Assembly (NCBI GenBank): GCA_934718275.1
Contig: CAKUZD010000002.1
Coordinates: 248,001-312,000 of the forward strand
Reading direction: 5' to 3'
Source of the DNA: an uncultured Candidatus Melainabacteria bacterium
GTDB taxonomy: Bacteria > Cyanobacteriota > Vampirovibrionia > Gastranaerophilales > Gastranaerophilaceae
Length of the DNA: 64,000 nucleotides
The translations under genes and the position numbers were made by a program. This document shows, piece by piece, positions 1 to 8,680 of the stretch; within the stretch, counting starts at the first letter, position 1; every line of letters begins with the position of its first letter. A model generated the notes under the pieces. That model had not been told where the DNA came from. It did not search any database and was given only the letters and a program-made list of their open reading frames with translations.

Positions 1-407
1 TTTATAATTGGCCGAAATTTGAATTATTTCACCTTCTTAATGATACTTTGCCTTTGCAAGAAAATTTGTTAAATTTTATTCCTCCGTTAAAGCGTGAAGA
101 TATATTTGATGCAATAAAAATTAATTCTGCAAATTTGTACCATCAACTGTGTCATGGGTATTTATATGAAAATAGAGATATTGAAGTGCTTTATCAGGGG
201 TATAAAAGGGCTTTTTATATTTTGCAGATACTTTATTATCTCAGGTCTAATAATTATGTTGATACAAAAAAAGAATTGGTTTATTTGTTAGACGGAGAGG
301 ACAAAGAAATTTTACTAGTAATTATAAATTGGAATTCTTTGGATGTTTTGGATAATACAGACTTTTATTTTGAAAAATTGTTAAATTGGTTGAAATTGCA
401 TATTTAA
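1..407 (+). CDS. C-terminal part of an unrecognised protein (cut by window start)
   Basis: The reading frame is open from the first full codon at position 3 to a TAA at 405-407, so the true start lies before the window; the TTG at 48 is internal and should not be taken as the start. The visible 134 residues are mostly predicted helix, rich in Leu, Tyr and Asn, with segments such as HLLNDTLPLQENLLNFIPPL and YLRSNNYVDTKKELVYLLDG. The helical, tyrosine-rich C-terminus is loosely like the helical domain that follows some nucleotidyltransferase domains, but no catalytic motif is in view, so I do not assign a function. It converges with the gene ending at 412. Confidence 0.6.
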   Translation, partial: YNWPKFELFHLLNDTLPLQENLLNFIPPLKREDIFDAIKINSANLYHQLCHGYLYENRDIEVLYQGYKRAFYILQILYYLRSNNYVDTKKELVYLLDGEDKEILLVIINWNSLDVLDNTDFYFEKLLNWLKLHI

Positions 408-411
408 TATT

Positions 412-2514
412 TTATTTATTAATTGCAGTTTTGTTACTTAATTTAATTTCTCTTTTTAAGTCGTCAAGAAATTCTTTTGTATATAAAAAGCCTAAATGTG
501 CACCGTGATTTAATAAAGTTGTTTTTTTGCCTGTGCAAAGTTTTAGTTTTTTGAGCTGAGATTGATTTGTTAAGTAATCGTCAAGTGAATGATAAATTTT
601 GTAGTTAGAGTTGTTTTGGAAAAAGTCTGTTAAAGATAAAAGACTTGTTTGTTCTTTAAAATCTTTAATTGAGATATCCATATTGCTTAAAAGGTACTTG
701 TGTACATAATCTTTATAATTCATATTATTTATTTGGTTGTAAAAGTCTGTTTTTTTGTTTTTAGGAGTGTTTTCAAGCGTAAATATCAGGTCTGAAAGTT
801 TTTGATGCATAATAAAACCTGTGATAAGTTTTCCTTCTTCTTCCGAGAATGGAAGTTTGTTTATTTTTATATCAGGAGTTTCGTCTTTGATATCGGATAA
901 TTGAACAACTTTTGCTGCTGTTTTAGCAACTTTTTGTTTCAAGTTATCGTTATTTTTCGCCCATTCTTCACCATTTTTGTCAACTTGTTCCATAGCATAA
1001 ATGAGTTCAATAGGCGGACAAATTGAAATATATTTTGTTATGTTCAAAGTGTTGTTATGGTATTCTTGGTCGGCAAGAAATAATGTTGTTAATGCTCCAA
1101 AGGATGTTCCTATAATTGTTTTATCTTGAAATTTGCAATTATATTTGTTTTCAAGATTGCTTATGATTTTTGATGTTACGTCTTTTATATATTCAACATC
1201 TTTTAATGGAAGTCCCGGAGCATAGCCGTTTGGCATGCTTTTTACAAATTCCCACTGAAAATGACTTCCTTGAATAATTACGGAATAACCTTCATCATAA
1301 AAAAGTTTTGCCAAAACAACGGAATGATGAGATTGAATACCTTCTCCTATAGAAGGGTAGATAATTGCAATTGGAGAACTTTTATCTTTTTGCATAATAT
1401 ATTTGAATTTATATGGAGCTTTGGATGGTGTAATGTTTACGGAAGAAGTATGAAATTTTTTTGAAAAACTTCTGTTCCAAATAGATAATTCATTCCAAAT
1501 AGATTTGTCTATATCCGGGTTGTCAAAAAGAGCAGTTCTCATAGAATCAACTACAGGATTTTGTGGATTGTAGTCTTCTATAAGAATGTCAGCCATGAGT
1601 TTTGAATTTGCTAATTCATAACTTTTTAATATTATATTGTCAATATTAGTTCCCCCTTTTAAAATGTCTGCAACTGTCAATTTTTCATTGTTTATGTCAC
1701 TTTCATTTTTTAAATCAGTCATTACAAGTTCCGGATTGATTTCAGGAGGAAGTTCGTTTTCCGTTGATTTAAAACCCTCTTGTAAAATCTCCTTTCTATC
1801 AAGGTTTTCGCATTTGATAAAATTATCAATTCCGTACATTTTTCGAGAAATTTCATAAGGATCTGCATAAGTTGATTCAATCATTTTTATAAGAGGTTGA
1901 AGAAAAGAGGTTCTGTTTACTGTTAATCCTGCTTTTACCATGGCAAGAACAGGGGTGCCGACATAGGTTGTTGGGTTCAGAGAAGTGTCTAAAATTTTGC
2001 CTGCAATTCCTCTGGCTGTTGTTCCATTCATTACCGGAAGAACAATATATGAGCCTGAACAACATTTACATTTTGTCAAAGCTTGTTCCATATCCTCTGT
2101 TGTTGGTTCTATATTGAAAAAATGTTTTGCAGGGTCAAACATCCCGCCAAGGCCTAACGTAGTGTTTGTCAAAAATCGAACAGTTTCGGTTCCCGATGAT
2201 TTAAAATCTTTTTGAATAAGGCTACTTATCAAACGTTTTGGGTATTCAATATTTTTGTATGCATTATGAATTCTTTCAATTCCGTATTCCGGCATAATTG
2301 AACTCCATAATATATGAATTGGGCGAATTGCGTATTTGTTTAGTCCTAAATTGAATGCAAAAATTTTTCTGTTAATTTTTTCATATTTATCAGGACCAAG
2401 ATATATATAAGCATAATCAGGATATTTGCTTTGTTGTTTTAAAAGTTCTTCTGCTGTACAAATTTCTGTAATGCATAATAAAATTGCTAAAATAATAAAT
2501 AATTTTTTTATCAT
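412..2514 (-). CDS. MlaA/VacJ-like domain fused to an alpha/beta hydrolase
   Basis: This 700-residue protein has two recognisable parts. Residues about 35-235 match the MlaA (VacJ) family of outer-membrane phospholipid-transport proteins: KINRKIFAFNLGLNKYAIRP near the start, then VRFLTNTTLGLGGMFDPA. Residues about 375-690 look like an alpha/beta hydrolase, with a nucleophile elbow GTSFGA (Ser about 471) and a late NHGAHLG that could supply the catalytic His (670 or 673). The N-terminus is a signal peptide ending near CTA/EE with no convincing lipobox, although classical MlaA is a lipoprotein. The start is preceded by an AGAGAGGG Shine-Dalgarno. E. coli MlaA is about 250 residues, so the hydrolase is an added module. 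A role in outer-membrane lipid removal coupled to lipid or ester hydrolysis is inference. An MCE-domain gene lies at 16531 but no MlaE/MlaF genes are in view. Confidence 0.8.
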   Translation of the reverse strand: MIKKLFIILAILLCITEICTAEELLKQQSKYPDYAYIYLGPDKYEKINRKIFAFNLGLNKYAIRPIHILWSSIMPEYGIERIHNAYKNIEYPKRLISSLIQKDFKSSGTETVRFLTNTTLGLGGMFDPAKHFFNIEPTTEDMEQALTKCKCCSGSYIVLPVMNGTTARGIAGKILDTSLNPTTYVGTPVLAMVKAGLTVNRTSFLQPLIKMIESTYADPYEISRKMYGIDNFIKCENLDRKEILQEGFKSTENELPPEINPELVMTDLKNESDINNEKLTVADILKGGTNIDNIILKSYELANSKLMADILIEDYNPQNPVVDSMRTALFDNPDIDKSIWNELSIWNRSFSKKFHTSSVNITPSKAPYKFKYIMQKDKSSPIAIIYPSIGEGIQSHHSVVLAKLFYDEGYSVIIQGSHFQWEFVKSMPNGYAPGLPLKDVEYIKDVTSKIISNLENKYNCKFQDKTIIGTSFGALTTLFLADQEYHNNTLNITKYISICPPIELIYAMEQVDKNGEEWAKNNDNLKQKVAKTAAKVVQLSDIKDETPDIKINKLPFSEEEGKLITGFIMHQKLSDLIFTLENTPKNKKTDFYNQINNMNYKDYVHKYLLSNMDISIKDFKEQTSLLSLTDFFQNNSNYKIYHSLDDYLTNQSQLKKLKLCTGKKTTLLNHGAHLGFLYTKEFLDDLKREIKLSNKTAINK

Positions 2515-2611
2515 AAACCCTCTCTAACAAAATAATTTTCTTAGAGAGAAAAGTAAACTTCATTACTCTACAGTATAGTTTTATGATATTATTTTGAAAA
2601 AAGGAGAGTAT

Positions 2612-3202
2612 ATGGAAAATTTTTTGACAGAAAAAGAAAAAATGCTTTCAGGACAATTGTATGATGCATTTCTTGATAAAGAATTAGCAAATGATAGAAC
2701 AAATGCAAAAGTGCTTTGTCACCAATATAATATGCTTTCTCCTGACAAAATGGATGAACGCAAAGCGATATTAAAAAAATTGCTAGGGAAAACTAAAGAA
2801 AACTTTCATATAGAGCAAAATTTTTGGTGCGATTATGGGTATAATATTGAAATTGGGGAGAATTTTTATGCTAACCATGATTGTGTAATGCTTGACCCTG
2901 CAAAAATTATATTTGGAGATAATGTGTTTATAGCTCCTCAGTGTGGTTTTTATACTGCAGGACACCCGCTTGATGTGAATGAAAGAAATTCCGGTATTGA
3001 ATATGCTTATCCTATAAAGGTTGGTAATAATGTTTGGTTTGGCGGACATGTATCTGTAATGCCGGGGGTTACAATTGGTGATAATGTTGTAATCGGAGCC
3101 GGAAGTGTTGTGACAAAAGATATTCCATCAAATGTTGTTGCTGTTGGAAATCCGTGCAGGGTTTTGAGAGAAATAACAGATGCTGATAAATTGTTGAAAT
3201 AA
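2612..3202 (+). CDS. Sugar O-acetyltransferase (maltose/galactoside type, hexapeptide repeat)
   Basis: A 196-residue acetyl-CoA dependent O-acetyltransferase of the LacA/Maa/NodL family. The N-terminal cap (EKEKMLSGQLYDAFLDKELA) is the maltose acetyltransferase domain and the rest is a left-handed beta-helix of hexapeptide repeats (IEIGENFYANHDCVMLD, VTIGDNVVIGAGSVVTKDIP). The likely catalytic His lies in YTAGHPLD. The ATG at 2612 is chosen over an in-frame TTG at 2594 because AAAGGAG sits directly before it. The physiological acceptor sugar cannot be read from sequence. It is a single-gene unit divergent from the MlaA-hydrolase gene and followed by a repeat island. Confidence 0.88.
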   Translation: MENFLTEKEKMLSGQLYDAFLDKELANDRTNAKVLCHQYNMLSPDKMDERKAILKKLLGKTKENFHIEQNFWCDYGYNIEIGENFYANHDCVMLDPAKIIFGDNVFIAPQCGFYTAGHPLDVNERNSGIEYAYPIKVGNNVWFGGHVSVMPGVTIGDNVVIGAGSVVTKDIPSNVVAVGNPCRVLREITDADKLLK

Positions 3203-3221
3203 TGCTGTAAAATATTTCTGA

Positions 3222-3652
3222 TATTATTCACTCCGCTCACAATGACCATGATTATTGTGCTATCGCCCTTTAGGGGAGAGAGAGTAGGCGTTTGTGCAAC
3301 GCGAATTACGCATACGAGAGAGGGGGGTGACTTGATTCAGAGTCTATTAACTATATTCTCTCACCTTAAATAGTTGTCCTTCGCGGACGGCGGGAACTTT
3401 TTGTGAAAAAAGTGTTGTAGGGCGGTGGTACCTACCCCGCCAATATTGTAAATCATCAGCTGGATTCTTTCGGGCAAAGCCCTCAGAATGACAACATTAT
3501 TGTTTCGCATTCGCTCACAATGACTGTAAAATCTTATTGCCCTATCGCCTTAAAGCCTTATTGCCCATAGATAAGGTCTTTTCACGTTTCACTTCTCACT
3601 TTTCATTAAAGTTTCACTTTATAGCCTTATCGCCTTCGTCTTATTAAGACAA
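3222..3652. repeat. Intergenic mosaic repeat island 1
   Basis: About 430 bases without a gene, made of modules that recur in other intergenic islands of this window. Visible modules are a hairpin CTTTAGGGGAGAGAG, a segment around TTACGCATACGAGAGAGGGG, a GTCCTTCGCGGAC hairpin, GGCGGTGGTACCTACCCCGC, the hairpin GGATTCTTTCGGGCAAAGCC at about 3462, and TTGCCCATAGATAAGGTCTT near 3565. The last three follow each other in the same order at about 35230-35400 and, reversed, at about 29517-29700. G+C is visibly higher than in flanking genes. Confidence 0.85.
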
Positions 3653-4387
3653 TTATTTAAATTTTTCGTTTGGTGAATATTTTTCGTAAGTTAATTTTCC
3701 GGTACGCATTGTATTATAAATTTCACCATAACCAATATGTTGGTTTACTTTATTTGGGGTAACCGTAAAACTATAACAATCATAACCATATTGATTGCGT
3801 TTTTTATCTCCATTTATATCAAAAAATATTTCTGCACATTGTTGAGCCTGATATGGTTTTGGAACAAGTTCTCCATCTTCTTGTTTTATATAGTTCCCAT
3901 TTTCATCTTTTTCATAAGACATGTACGTCACCATACAATCTCCGGAATAATTTTTTTGTCCCATATATACAATTGTTCCATCATTCAAAATAGCACGTTC
4001 TTTTGAGCCTAGTTTTTCTTGTTGTATATTTCCAAAGCCATCGTTTGTCTTTCTTTTGGGCAATATAATTTTATCTTTTCCACCGCAACCATTTGAAGTT
4101 GAAGAACATCTTTCAACTACGTTCAAATATTTTATAAAACCATCAAGCTGCTCGGCTGCCGTGTATTTTGGATTGAATTGTTCGGAATAATCGGAAGTCC
4201 CAAGTTCGGCTTTTCTCATTTCAATAGCGTTTGCCAATTCTGAATATGTGCGTTTTAATTTGTTTACCATAACAACTTCTTCATATTTGCTAATTAAGGC
4301 CGGAAGCGTTAGTGCTGCAACAACACCAATTACTCCTAAAGTTATCAAAACCTCTGCCAATGTAAAAGCTTTTTTGTTTTTAATCAT
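3653..4387 (-). CDS. Type IV prepilin-like (pseudopilin) protein
   Basis: A 244-residue protein beginning MIKNKKAFTLAEVLITLGVI. A short basic leader is followed by a hydrophobic helix with Glu at position +5 after the Phe, the class III prepilin signal cleaved by PilD (cleavage here would follow Ala rather than the usual Gly). The rest is a soluble domain with six scattered cysteines, including CSSTSNGC, and a late FDINGDKKRNQYGYD segment common to this family. ATG 4387 is chosen because AGAGGATAG lies before it; longer in-frame starts run into the promoter. It probably acts in a type IV pilus or type II secretion-like fibre. It is divergent from the XRE regulator at 4473, with a strong promoter and inverted repeats between them. 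Confidence 0.85.
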   Translation of the reverse strand: MIKNKKAFTLAEVLITLGVIGVVAALTLPALISKYEEVVMVNKLKRTYSELANAIEMRKAELGTSDYSEQFNPKYTAAEQLDGFIKYLNVVERCSSTSNGCGGKDKIILPKRKTNDGFGNIQQEKLGSKERAILNDGTIVYMGQKNYSGDCMVTYMSYEKDENGNYIKQEDGELVPKPYQAQQCAEIFFDINGDKKRNQYGYDCYSFTVTPNKVNQHIGYGEIYNTMRTGKLTYEKYSPNEKFK

Positions 4388-4402
4388 TTCTATCCTCTTT
4401 TT

Positions 4403-4418
4403 AATCATTAAAATGATT
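4403..4418. repeat. Inverted repeat in prepilin leader
   Basis: AATCATT-AA-AATGATT is a perfect 7-base-arm inverted repeat between the predicted transcription start and the ATG of the prepilin gene. It could be a regulator site or an mRNA hairpin. The role is inference. Confidence 0.45.
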
Positions 4419-4427
4419 ATATTATGC

Positions 4428-4456
4428 ATTATAATGACAAATTAGTTATTTGTCAA
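4428..4456 (-). promoter_or_regulatory. Sigma70-type promoter of the prepilin gene
   Basis: On the minus strand TTGACA (4456-4451) is followed by a 17-base spacer and TATAAT (4433-4428), a perfect consensus promoter reading towards the prepilin start at 4387. Confidence 0.8.
4436..4454. promoter_or_regulatory. Candidate operator between prepilin and XRE genes
   Basis: GACAAAT-TAGTT-ATTTGTC is a perfect inverted repeat with 7-base arms. It overlaps the -35 box and spacer of the prepilin promoter and lies 19 bases before the XRE gene. A regulator bound here would block the prepilin promoter. Binding by the adjacent XRE protein is an inference from position. Confidence 0.5.
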
Positions 4457-4472
4457 ATGTTATCATAAGGAA

Positions 4473-4700
4473 ATGAAATATCCTAAATTAGTTGAATTTG
4501 GCAAAAATTTAAGAATTGCGCGCCTTGTAAAGGGTTATTCAATGGAAAAGTTAGCTATGGTAGCCAACCTAAACCCAACACATATTGGGAAAATTGAACG
4601 AGCAGAAATGGCACCAACACTCCCTACCATTTTAGCTCTTTTGGAAGCATTAGATGTTGATTTTAATTCTCTCGTTACATATAAAAGAACTATAAACTAA
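4473..4700 (+). CDS. XRE/Cro-family HTH transcriptional regulator
   Basis: A 75-residue protein that is almost entirely one helix-turn-helix domain: FGKNLRIARLVKGYSMEKLA, then ANLNPTHIGKIERAEMAPTL, then ILALLEALDVDFNSL. This is the classical five-helix XRE fold with no extra effector domain, typical of small DNA-binding repressors. A TATCAT box lies six bases before the ATG, so the message could be almost leaderless, although AAGGA is also present. It is divergent from the prepilin gene and shares its intergenic inverted repeats, so autoregulation and prepilin control are plausible. Its 3' end overlaps the convergent gene ending at 4690 by 11 bases. Confidence 0.88.
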   Translation: MKYPKLVEFGKNLRIARLVKGYSMEKLAMVANLNPTHIGKIERAEMAPTLPTILALLEALDVDFNSLVTYKRTIN

Positions 4701-5430
4701 AGTTAAAATTTAAAATAATTACTAATTCTTCATTAAAGAAATTGCTTGGGAATGCTTTAAATGGAGCTGCAGTTTTAATTGCTTCACCTGCGTTATCATC
4801 TAACGCCTTAATTTTCGAAGATTTTAAAATTCTGCATTTTTTAACATTTCCATTTCTATCAAGGGTCATAGCCATTTGTACCAACAAATCTTTTTGCCCT
4901 TTTGCAAGAATGTCAATTTGCTTTCTTGGAGGAACCTTCCAACTCTTAACAACTTTTTCCTGAACCTCTTTTACATAAGGAGCATAATCAACATATTTGC
5001 CATCCGGACTAAAAACAAAAGATTCTGTTCCCGAAACAAAAATCTGAACAGCATGCAACTTTCCTGACGGATAGTCATAGATAATTCTTGACTTCATTAG
5101 TTCAGGTCGTCTAAAAGAAACAAATTTCAACTCATTTGAATCAATATTATAAATAAGTTCTGCATTCCCATTTTTTACATAGTGATAAGACTTATTTTGG
5201 GTGTCATCATCCTTAACAAGAGTAAAATCATGATAATATTTTGGGTATTTATCAGTTTTAATCTGAGTTCTAATTTTGCTAAAAATAATAGCAAGTGTCT
5301 CATTTACCTGTTCATAACTTTTGCTTTGAGAAGGCTGTAAAAAATCCGGCTCAACCTTAATATAAGCTCCGGCAAAGGCACTTGATGCCATCAAACACAT
5401 TGTAATGCAAGATATTAAAAACTTTTTCAT
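4690..5430 (-). CDS. Secreted protein with TonB/TolA-like C-terminal domain
   Basis: A 246-residue protein with a cleavable signal peptide (MKKFLISCITMCLMASSAFA). Residues about 155-246 resemble the TonB C-terminal fold: VKSWKVPPRKQ, then MTLDRNGNVKKCRILKSS, then ALDDNAGEAIKTAAPFKAFP, the periplasmic pattern in TonB and related proteins. The middle part (about 25-150) is not recognised. No transmembrane anchor remains after signal cleavage, so it is more likely a free periplasmic TonB_C-like protein than an energy transducer. The start is supported by GGAG seven bases upstream. Two further TonB-like proteins occur at 8681 and 9901. Confidence 0.7.
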   Translation of the reverse strand: MKKFLISCITMCLMASSAFAGAYIKVEPDFLQPSQSKSYEQVNETLAIIFSKIRTQIKTDKYPKYYHDFTLVKDDDTQNKSYHYVKNGNAELIYNIDSNELKFVSFRRPELMKSRIIYDYPSGKLHAVQIFVSGTESFVFSPDGKYVDYAPYVKEVQEKVVKSWKVPPRKQIDILAKGQKDLLVQMAMTLDRNGNVKKCRILKSSKIKALDDNAGEAIKTAAPFKAFPSNFFNEELVIILNFNFSL

Positions 5431-5660
5431 AATGTAACTCCGTATATCAATGGTAACACAAACATAAAAAAAGTAAAAAATGGCTAAAACACGAGTAATT
5501 TAGAATAAAAATAAGTCTTTGTAAAATTTTCTTCATAATTAAATTAAAAGCTTAAAGTTTTTGTAAAAAAATCCGATACATAAAAAGTCAAAAAAATATT
5601 GACATTGTAAAAAAGATAATTAATAAGGAGTAGAAAGTAAAAAAATAAGAGGGTATGAGT

Positions 5661-6158
5661 ATGACATCAATCAGTTCAATCAGCAATACACAAGCTGCTG
5701 CTATTTCAAGTTATAAAACGGAAACTGATTTGAGTTCAACAACAAAACTTAAATTAGAAGCTTTGGGGATAGACCCTTCATCGGTAACATCCGAGGCTCA
5801 GGCACAAATACTAATTGCGCAGGCGGAGGCTGCGAAACAACAGAACAACACAGGACAACAACAAGGAGGTAATTCATCAGAGCAAGAGCTTTTGACGGAA
5901 GCAAAGAATCTTGCAACACGAGTTGGCGTAACAGTATCAAGTAATGATTCGTTAGACACAATTGTTGATAATATTTCCAAAGAAATTCAAATAATGTTGA
6001 ATTCCGGAGATAAATCAAAGGTGTTAACAGCACAAGGTTTTCAGACGCAACTGGCAAGTATTTCCGAAAGAGCAGAGGCTATTCAGTCAACACAACAAAA
6101 TATTTTTAATACAATGAATATGATTTCTGTAAGCAACAAGTATGCCTTGGGTTTATAG
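5661..6158 (+). CDS. Unrecognised small Ser/Gln-rich protein
   Basis: A 165-residue protein without recognisable domains. The N-terminus is rich in Ser, Thr and Ala (SISSISNTQAAAISS), the middle carries a Gln/Asn/Gly tract (AAKQQNNTGQQQGGNSSEQ), and the C-terminus is predicted helical (ISERAEAIQSTQQNIFNTMN). There is no signal peptide or membrane segment. Its composition resembles secreted filament or virion-like proteins, but that is only compositional. ATG 5661 is favoured over ATG 5655 because GAGGG (5649-5653) is too close to the first. A strong terminator follows, so it is a single-gene unit. Confidence 0.7.
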   Translation: MTSISSISNTQAAAISSYKTETDLSSTTKLKLEALGIDPSSVTSEAQAQILIAQAEAAKQQNNTGQQQGGNSSEQELLTEAKNLATRVGVTVSSNDSLDTIVDNISKEIQIMLNSGDKSKVLTAQGFQTQLASISERAEAIQSTQQNIFNTMNMISVSNKYALGL

Positions 6159-6198
6159 AAAAAGTTTTCAGAAAAACTGAGATAAGATAAAATTAATG

Positions 6199-6229
6199 AA
6201 CGGCTTTCAATATATTGAAAGCCGTTTTT
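6199..6229 (+). terminator. Rho-independent terminator
   Basis: The stem AACGGCTTTCAA / TTGAAAGCCGTT with a TATA loop runs into TTTTTG. It ends the unit of the gene at 5661. Confidence 0.9.
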
Positions 6230-6371
6230 GTAAATAAATTCGGGCGTTCTGTATATTAGCGAAGGATATTTTAAGCATTTTCGCGTATATTAAAATAGGC
6301 ACTATATTATTTACTTATTGTCGGAAATATGGTATATTGTTCTTATAAAATATATCAAACGGACAGGAAAT

Positions 6372-7046
6372 ATGAAATTAAATAAAAGATTAGTTACGTT
6401 AGGTTTAATTATATTGGTGCTATCAATTGCATTAAAATTTATTTGGGCCGGATTAAAACAAATTAAGGTAGATGACTTTCATCCTGCTGCAGTTATTTTT
6501 TTAATTGATTCTTCTGCTTCAAATCAAAAGCAATTGCCGGAACAGAAAAGGATGTTGCGTCAAATCTGTAATTTACTTGATCCCGAAGACCAAATAAAGA
6601 TTTTACGAGTTTCTGAAGATGCATACTTGATATATGAAGGCGGGCCTATGAATGGTAGTACAATTACAAAATCAATGGATGCATTTACACAATATGATAA
6701 AAAAGATTATGGTACTGCTTATGGAGTAGGTATTAAAAAAGCTTTTTCTCATGCTTTAACGATGAAAAAAGAAGGATATGTGCCTGCTGTGGTAGTAATT
6801 GGTGATTTGGAAAATGAGGGTGCTATTGAAAAACAAATTAATTGGGATACGTTACCTTCAAATGTTCAAAATGTAAAAAAATATGCTCCGGATATTTCTA
6901 TGATGTTTTTGGATGCACATCCGGCAAAATTAGATTTAGTAAAAGAAAAACTAACCCCTGTTCTTGGAGAAACTCATTTGATAGTTGCTCCAAAACAAAA
7001 TATAGATAAATCAATTAGAAAATTTCTTCATGCAATCGGAAGATAG
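6372..7046 (+). CDS. Membrane-anchored von Willebrand factor A domain protein
   Basis: A 224-residue protein with one N-terminal transmembrane helix (residues about 8-26, LVTLGLIILVLSIALKFIWA). It is followed by a vWA-like domain whose first strand ends IFLIDSSAS, matching the metal-site motif DxSxS (Asp46, Ser48, Ser50). A later VVVIGDLENEG could supply the third metal ligand. It probably sits in the inner membrane with the domain outside, binding a protein partner through a metal ion. ATG 6372 is chosen for its AGGAAAT Shine-Dalgarno; the longer TTG form at 6318 lacks one. It is the first gene of a six-gene co-directional cluster running to 10830. The specific role is unknown. Confidence 0.72.
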   Translation: MKLNKRLVTLGLIILVLSIALKFIWAGLKQIKVDDFHPAAVIFLIDSSASNQKQLPEQKRMLRQICNLLDPEDQIKILRVSEDAYLIYEGGPMNGSTITKSMDAFTQYDKKDYGTAYGVGIKKAFSHALTMKKEGYVPAVVVIGDLENEGAIEKQINWDTLPSNVQNVKKYAPDISMMFLDAHPAKLDLVKEKLTPVLGETHLIVAPKQNIDKSIRKFLHAIGR

Positions 7047-7064
7047 AATTTGAGAGGATAACTA

Positions 7065-8678
7065 ATGACTATTGTAATAGTAACATCACAAGGCGAAAAG
7101 GTTTTTAATAAGGGAATAATTACAGTTGGAACAAATCCAAATTGCGATGTAATATTGAACACAGGTTATGATGTATTGTTGACGCTGGAATATAGGGTGG
7201 CAGAAAACAAGTGTTCTATTATCAATACTTTTAAAAATGATAAAGTGCTTTTTAAGGGGCAACCGATAAAAAAAGTTGATGTATCTAATGTCTGTAAGAT
7301 TATGTTCAAGGAGTCCGATGAGTTTATGGCAATAAAATTAATTGCCGATACTTCAGTACATCAGTCTAAAACAATCACTTCTATCGGAAAAGAGGATTTG
7401 ACTGAAGAAGATATAAGAGGATTGTACGGCAAGGATGTTAATGCTGTTACTAAAGTTAAATTGGAAAAGCAAAAAGAAGATTTAGAAGATGCGCGTGTTG
7501 CGATTATCAAGCAAGTCGCGTTTCATATAAATGATTTGAAACAAAAACTTTCAACTAACTCAAAAACAAGTATTTTCTTACATATTGCTATGTTTTTCAG
7601 TTCAATGATTTGTGCTTTTGGGGTTTCAAATTATTTAATGGGCTTGGAAATTAAAGAGTCCGCTAATTTTCTTCATTTACCTACAAATATTAAGGTTTGG
7701 GGAATTTATACGGTGTTAATTTATGGGATTTGTTTGCTTTTAAAACAGGGAATTTATTTGTATTTACAAAGTAATATCCAAAAAGATATGTCTAAATCAG
7801 CAAAGCTTGGACAAGGTTTCATGTTGATTTTTTCATTAATTTTTGTACTTGGAATATATGTGGTAAACCTTGTTTATTATATGAATTTGAATGATTTTAT
7901 GACATTTGCAATTTTTATTTCTTTCTTTTTCGCCGGGATTATGGCTGTTCTTGCAATCTCTTGCGGATATTTCAAATGTAATGGTACAGAATGGGCTATA
8001 ACTCTTGATAAATATGAATATAGAGAAGATTTTGAGAGTGTAATAAAATCATATAGACAATGGATTGAAAGATATATAAACAGTTTAAGTAATTCAAAAA
8101 TACAAGGAATTAAAGATAAGATATTCAATTTGCAACTTAAATCATTCGGAGAAACAGTGGTAGGTCTTATTACTGCTCCATTTCTAGCTTATGGTGTGTC
8201 AAATACTTTGGCTATGTGTTTTCCGGAAGCTGCAGGTTGGATTAGGATTTCCGGTTTAAGAATAAGCCCTGTGTTTTTGACTCTTGCAACATTTATGATT
8301 ATATTTGCGTTCTTTTCTTTTGTTAACGCATTTTTCTGTACTAAAAAAGTTCAAGGTTCACAAGTAATTAAACAGGATGGTTTCTCGGATTACCAACATC
8401 ACGGTGTAACTATTTATGGACTTGAAGGTGTAAGAAGATTAAACTCCGAAAAAAATCGCTCTATGACAATAGGTTGCGCAATTATATTTATTGAATTTGC
8501 GATGAACGTTTCATATTTTATGACTGAAATCGGTGGTGATATGCAAGGTATTTTCTTGAGTTTAGTTGCTGCGTTAGTTCCAACAGCTTTATTGATTGCA
8601 GAAACTTTGATGTTAAGCCAAACTAAATTTGATATTTATGCGTGTGATGAATTACTTTCAAAAGTAGATAAAGATTAG
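7065..8678 (+). CDS. FHA-like domain protein with about eight membrane segments
   Basis: A 537-residue protein. The first 95 residues read like a degenerate forkhead-associated domain (GIITVGTNPNCDVILNTGYD, then VLFKGQPIKKV), but the usual phosphothreonine-binding Arg and Ser/His residues are not clear. A charged helical linker (about 105-165) leads to hydrophobic helices near 170-190, 212-235, 250-272, 279-301, 365-385, 395-420, 465-485 and 495-515. Two cytosolic-looking loops lie between them. GAGAGGATAAC before the ATG fixes the start. The gene is 18 bases after the vWA gene and 2 bases before the next, so it is almost certainly co-transcribed. I do not recognise the membrane region. Confidence 0.68.
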   Translation: MTIVIVTSQGEKVFNKGIITVGTNPNCDVILNTGYDVLLTLEYRVAENKCSIINTFKNDKVLFKGQPIKKVDVSNVCKIMFKESDEFMAIKLIADTSVHQSKTITSIGKEDLTEEDIRGLYGKDVNAVTKVKLEKQKEDLEDARVAIIKQVAFHINDLKQKLSTNSKTSIFLHIAMFFSSMICAFGVSNYLMGLEIKESANFLHLPTNIKVWGIYTVLIYGICLLLKQGIYLYLQSNIQKDMSKSAKLGQGFMLIFSLIFVLGIYVVNLVYYMNLNDFMTFAIFISFFFAGIMAVLAISCGYFKCNGTEWAITLDKYEYREDFESVIKSYRQWIERYINSLSNSKIQGIKDKIFNLQLKSFGETVVGLITAPFLAYGVSNTLAMCFPEAAGWIRISGLRISPVFLTLATFMIIFAFFSFVNAFFCTKKVQGSQVIKQDGFSDYQHHGVTIYGLEGVRRLNSEKNRSMTIGCAIIFIEFAMNVSYFMTEIGGDMQGIFLSLVAALVPTALLIAETLMLSQTKFDIYACDELLSKVDKD

Positions 8679-8680
8679 TT

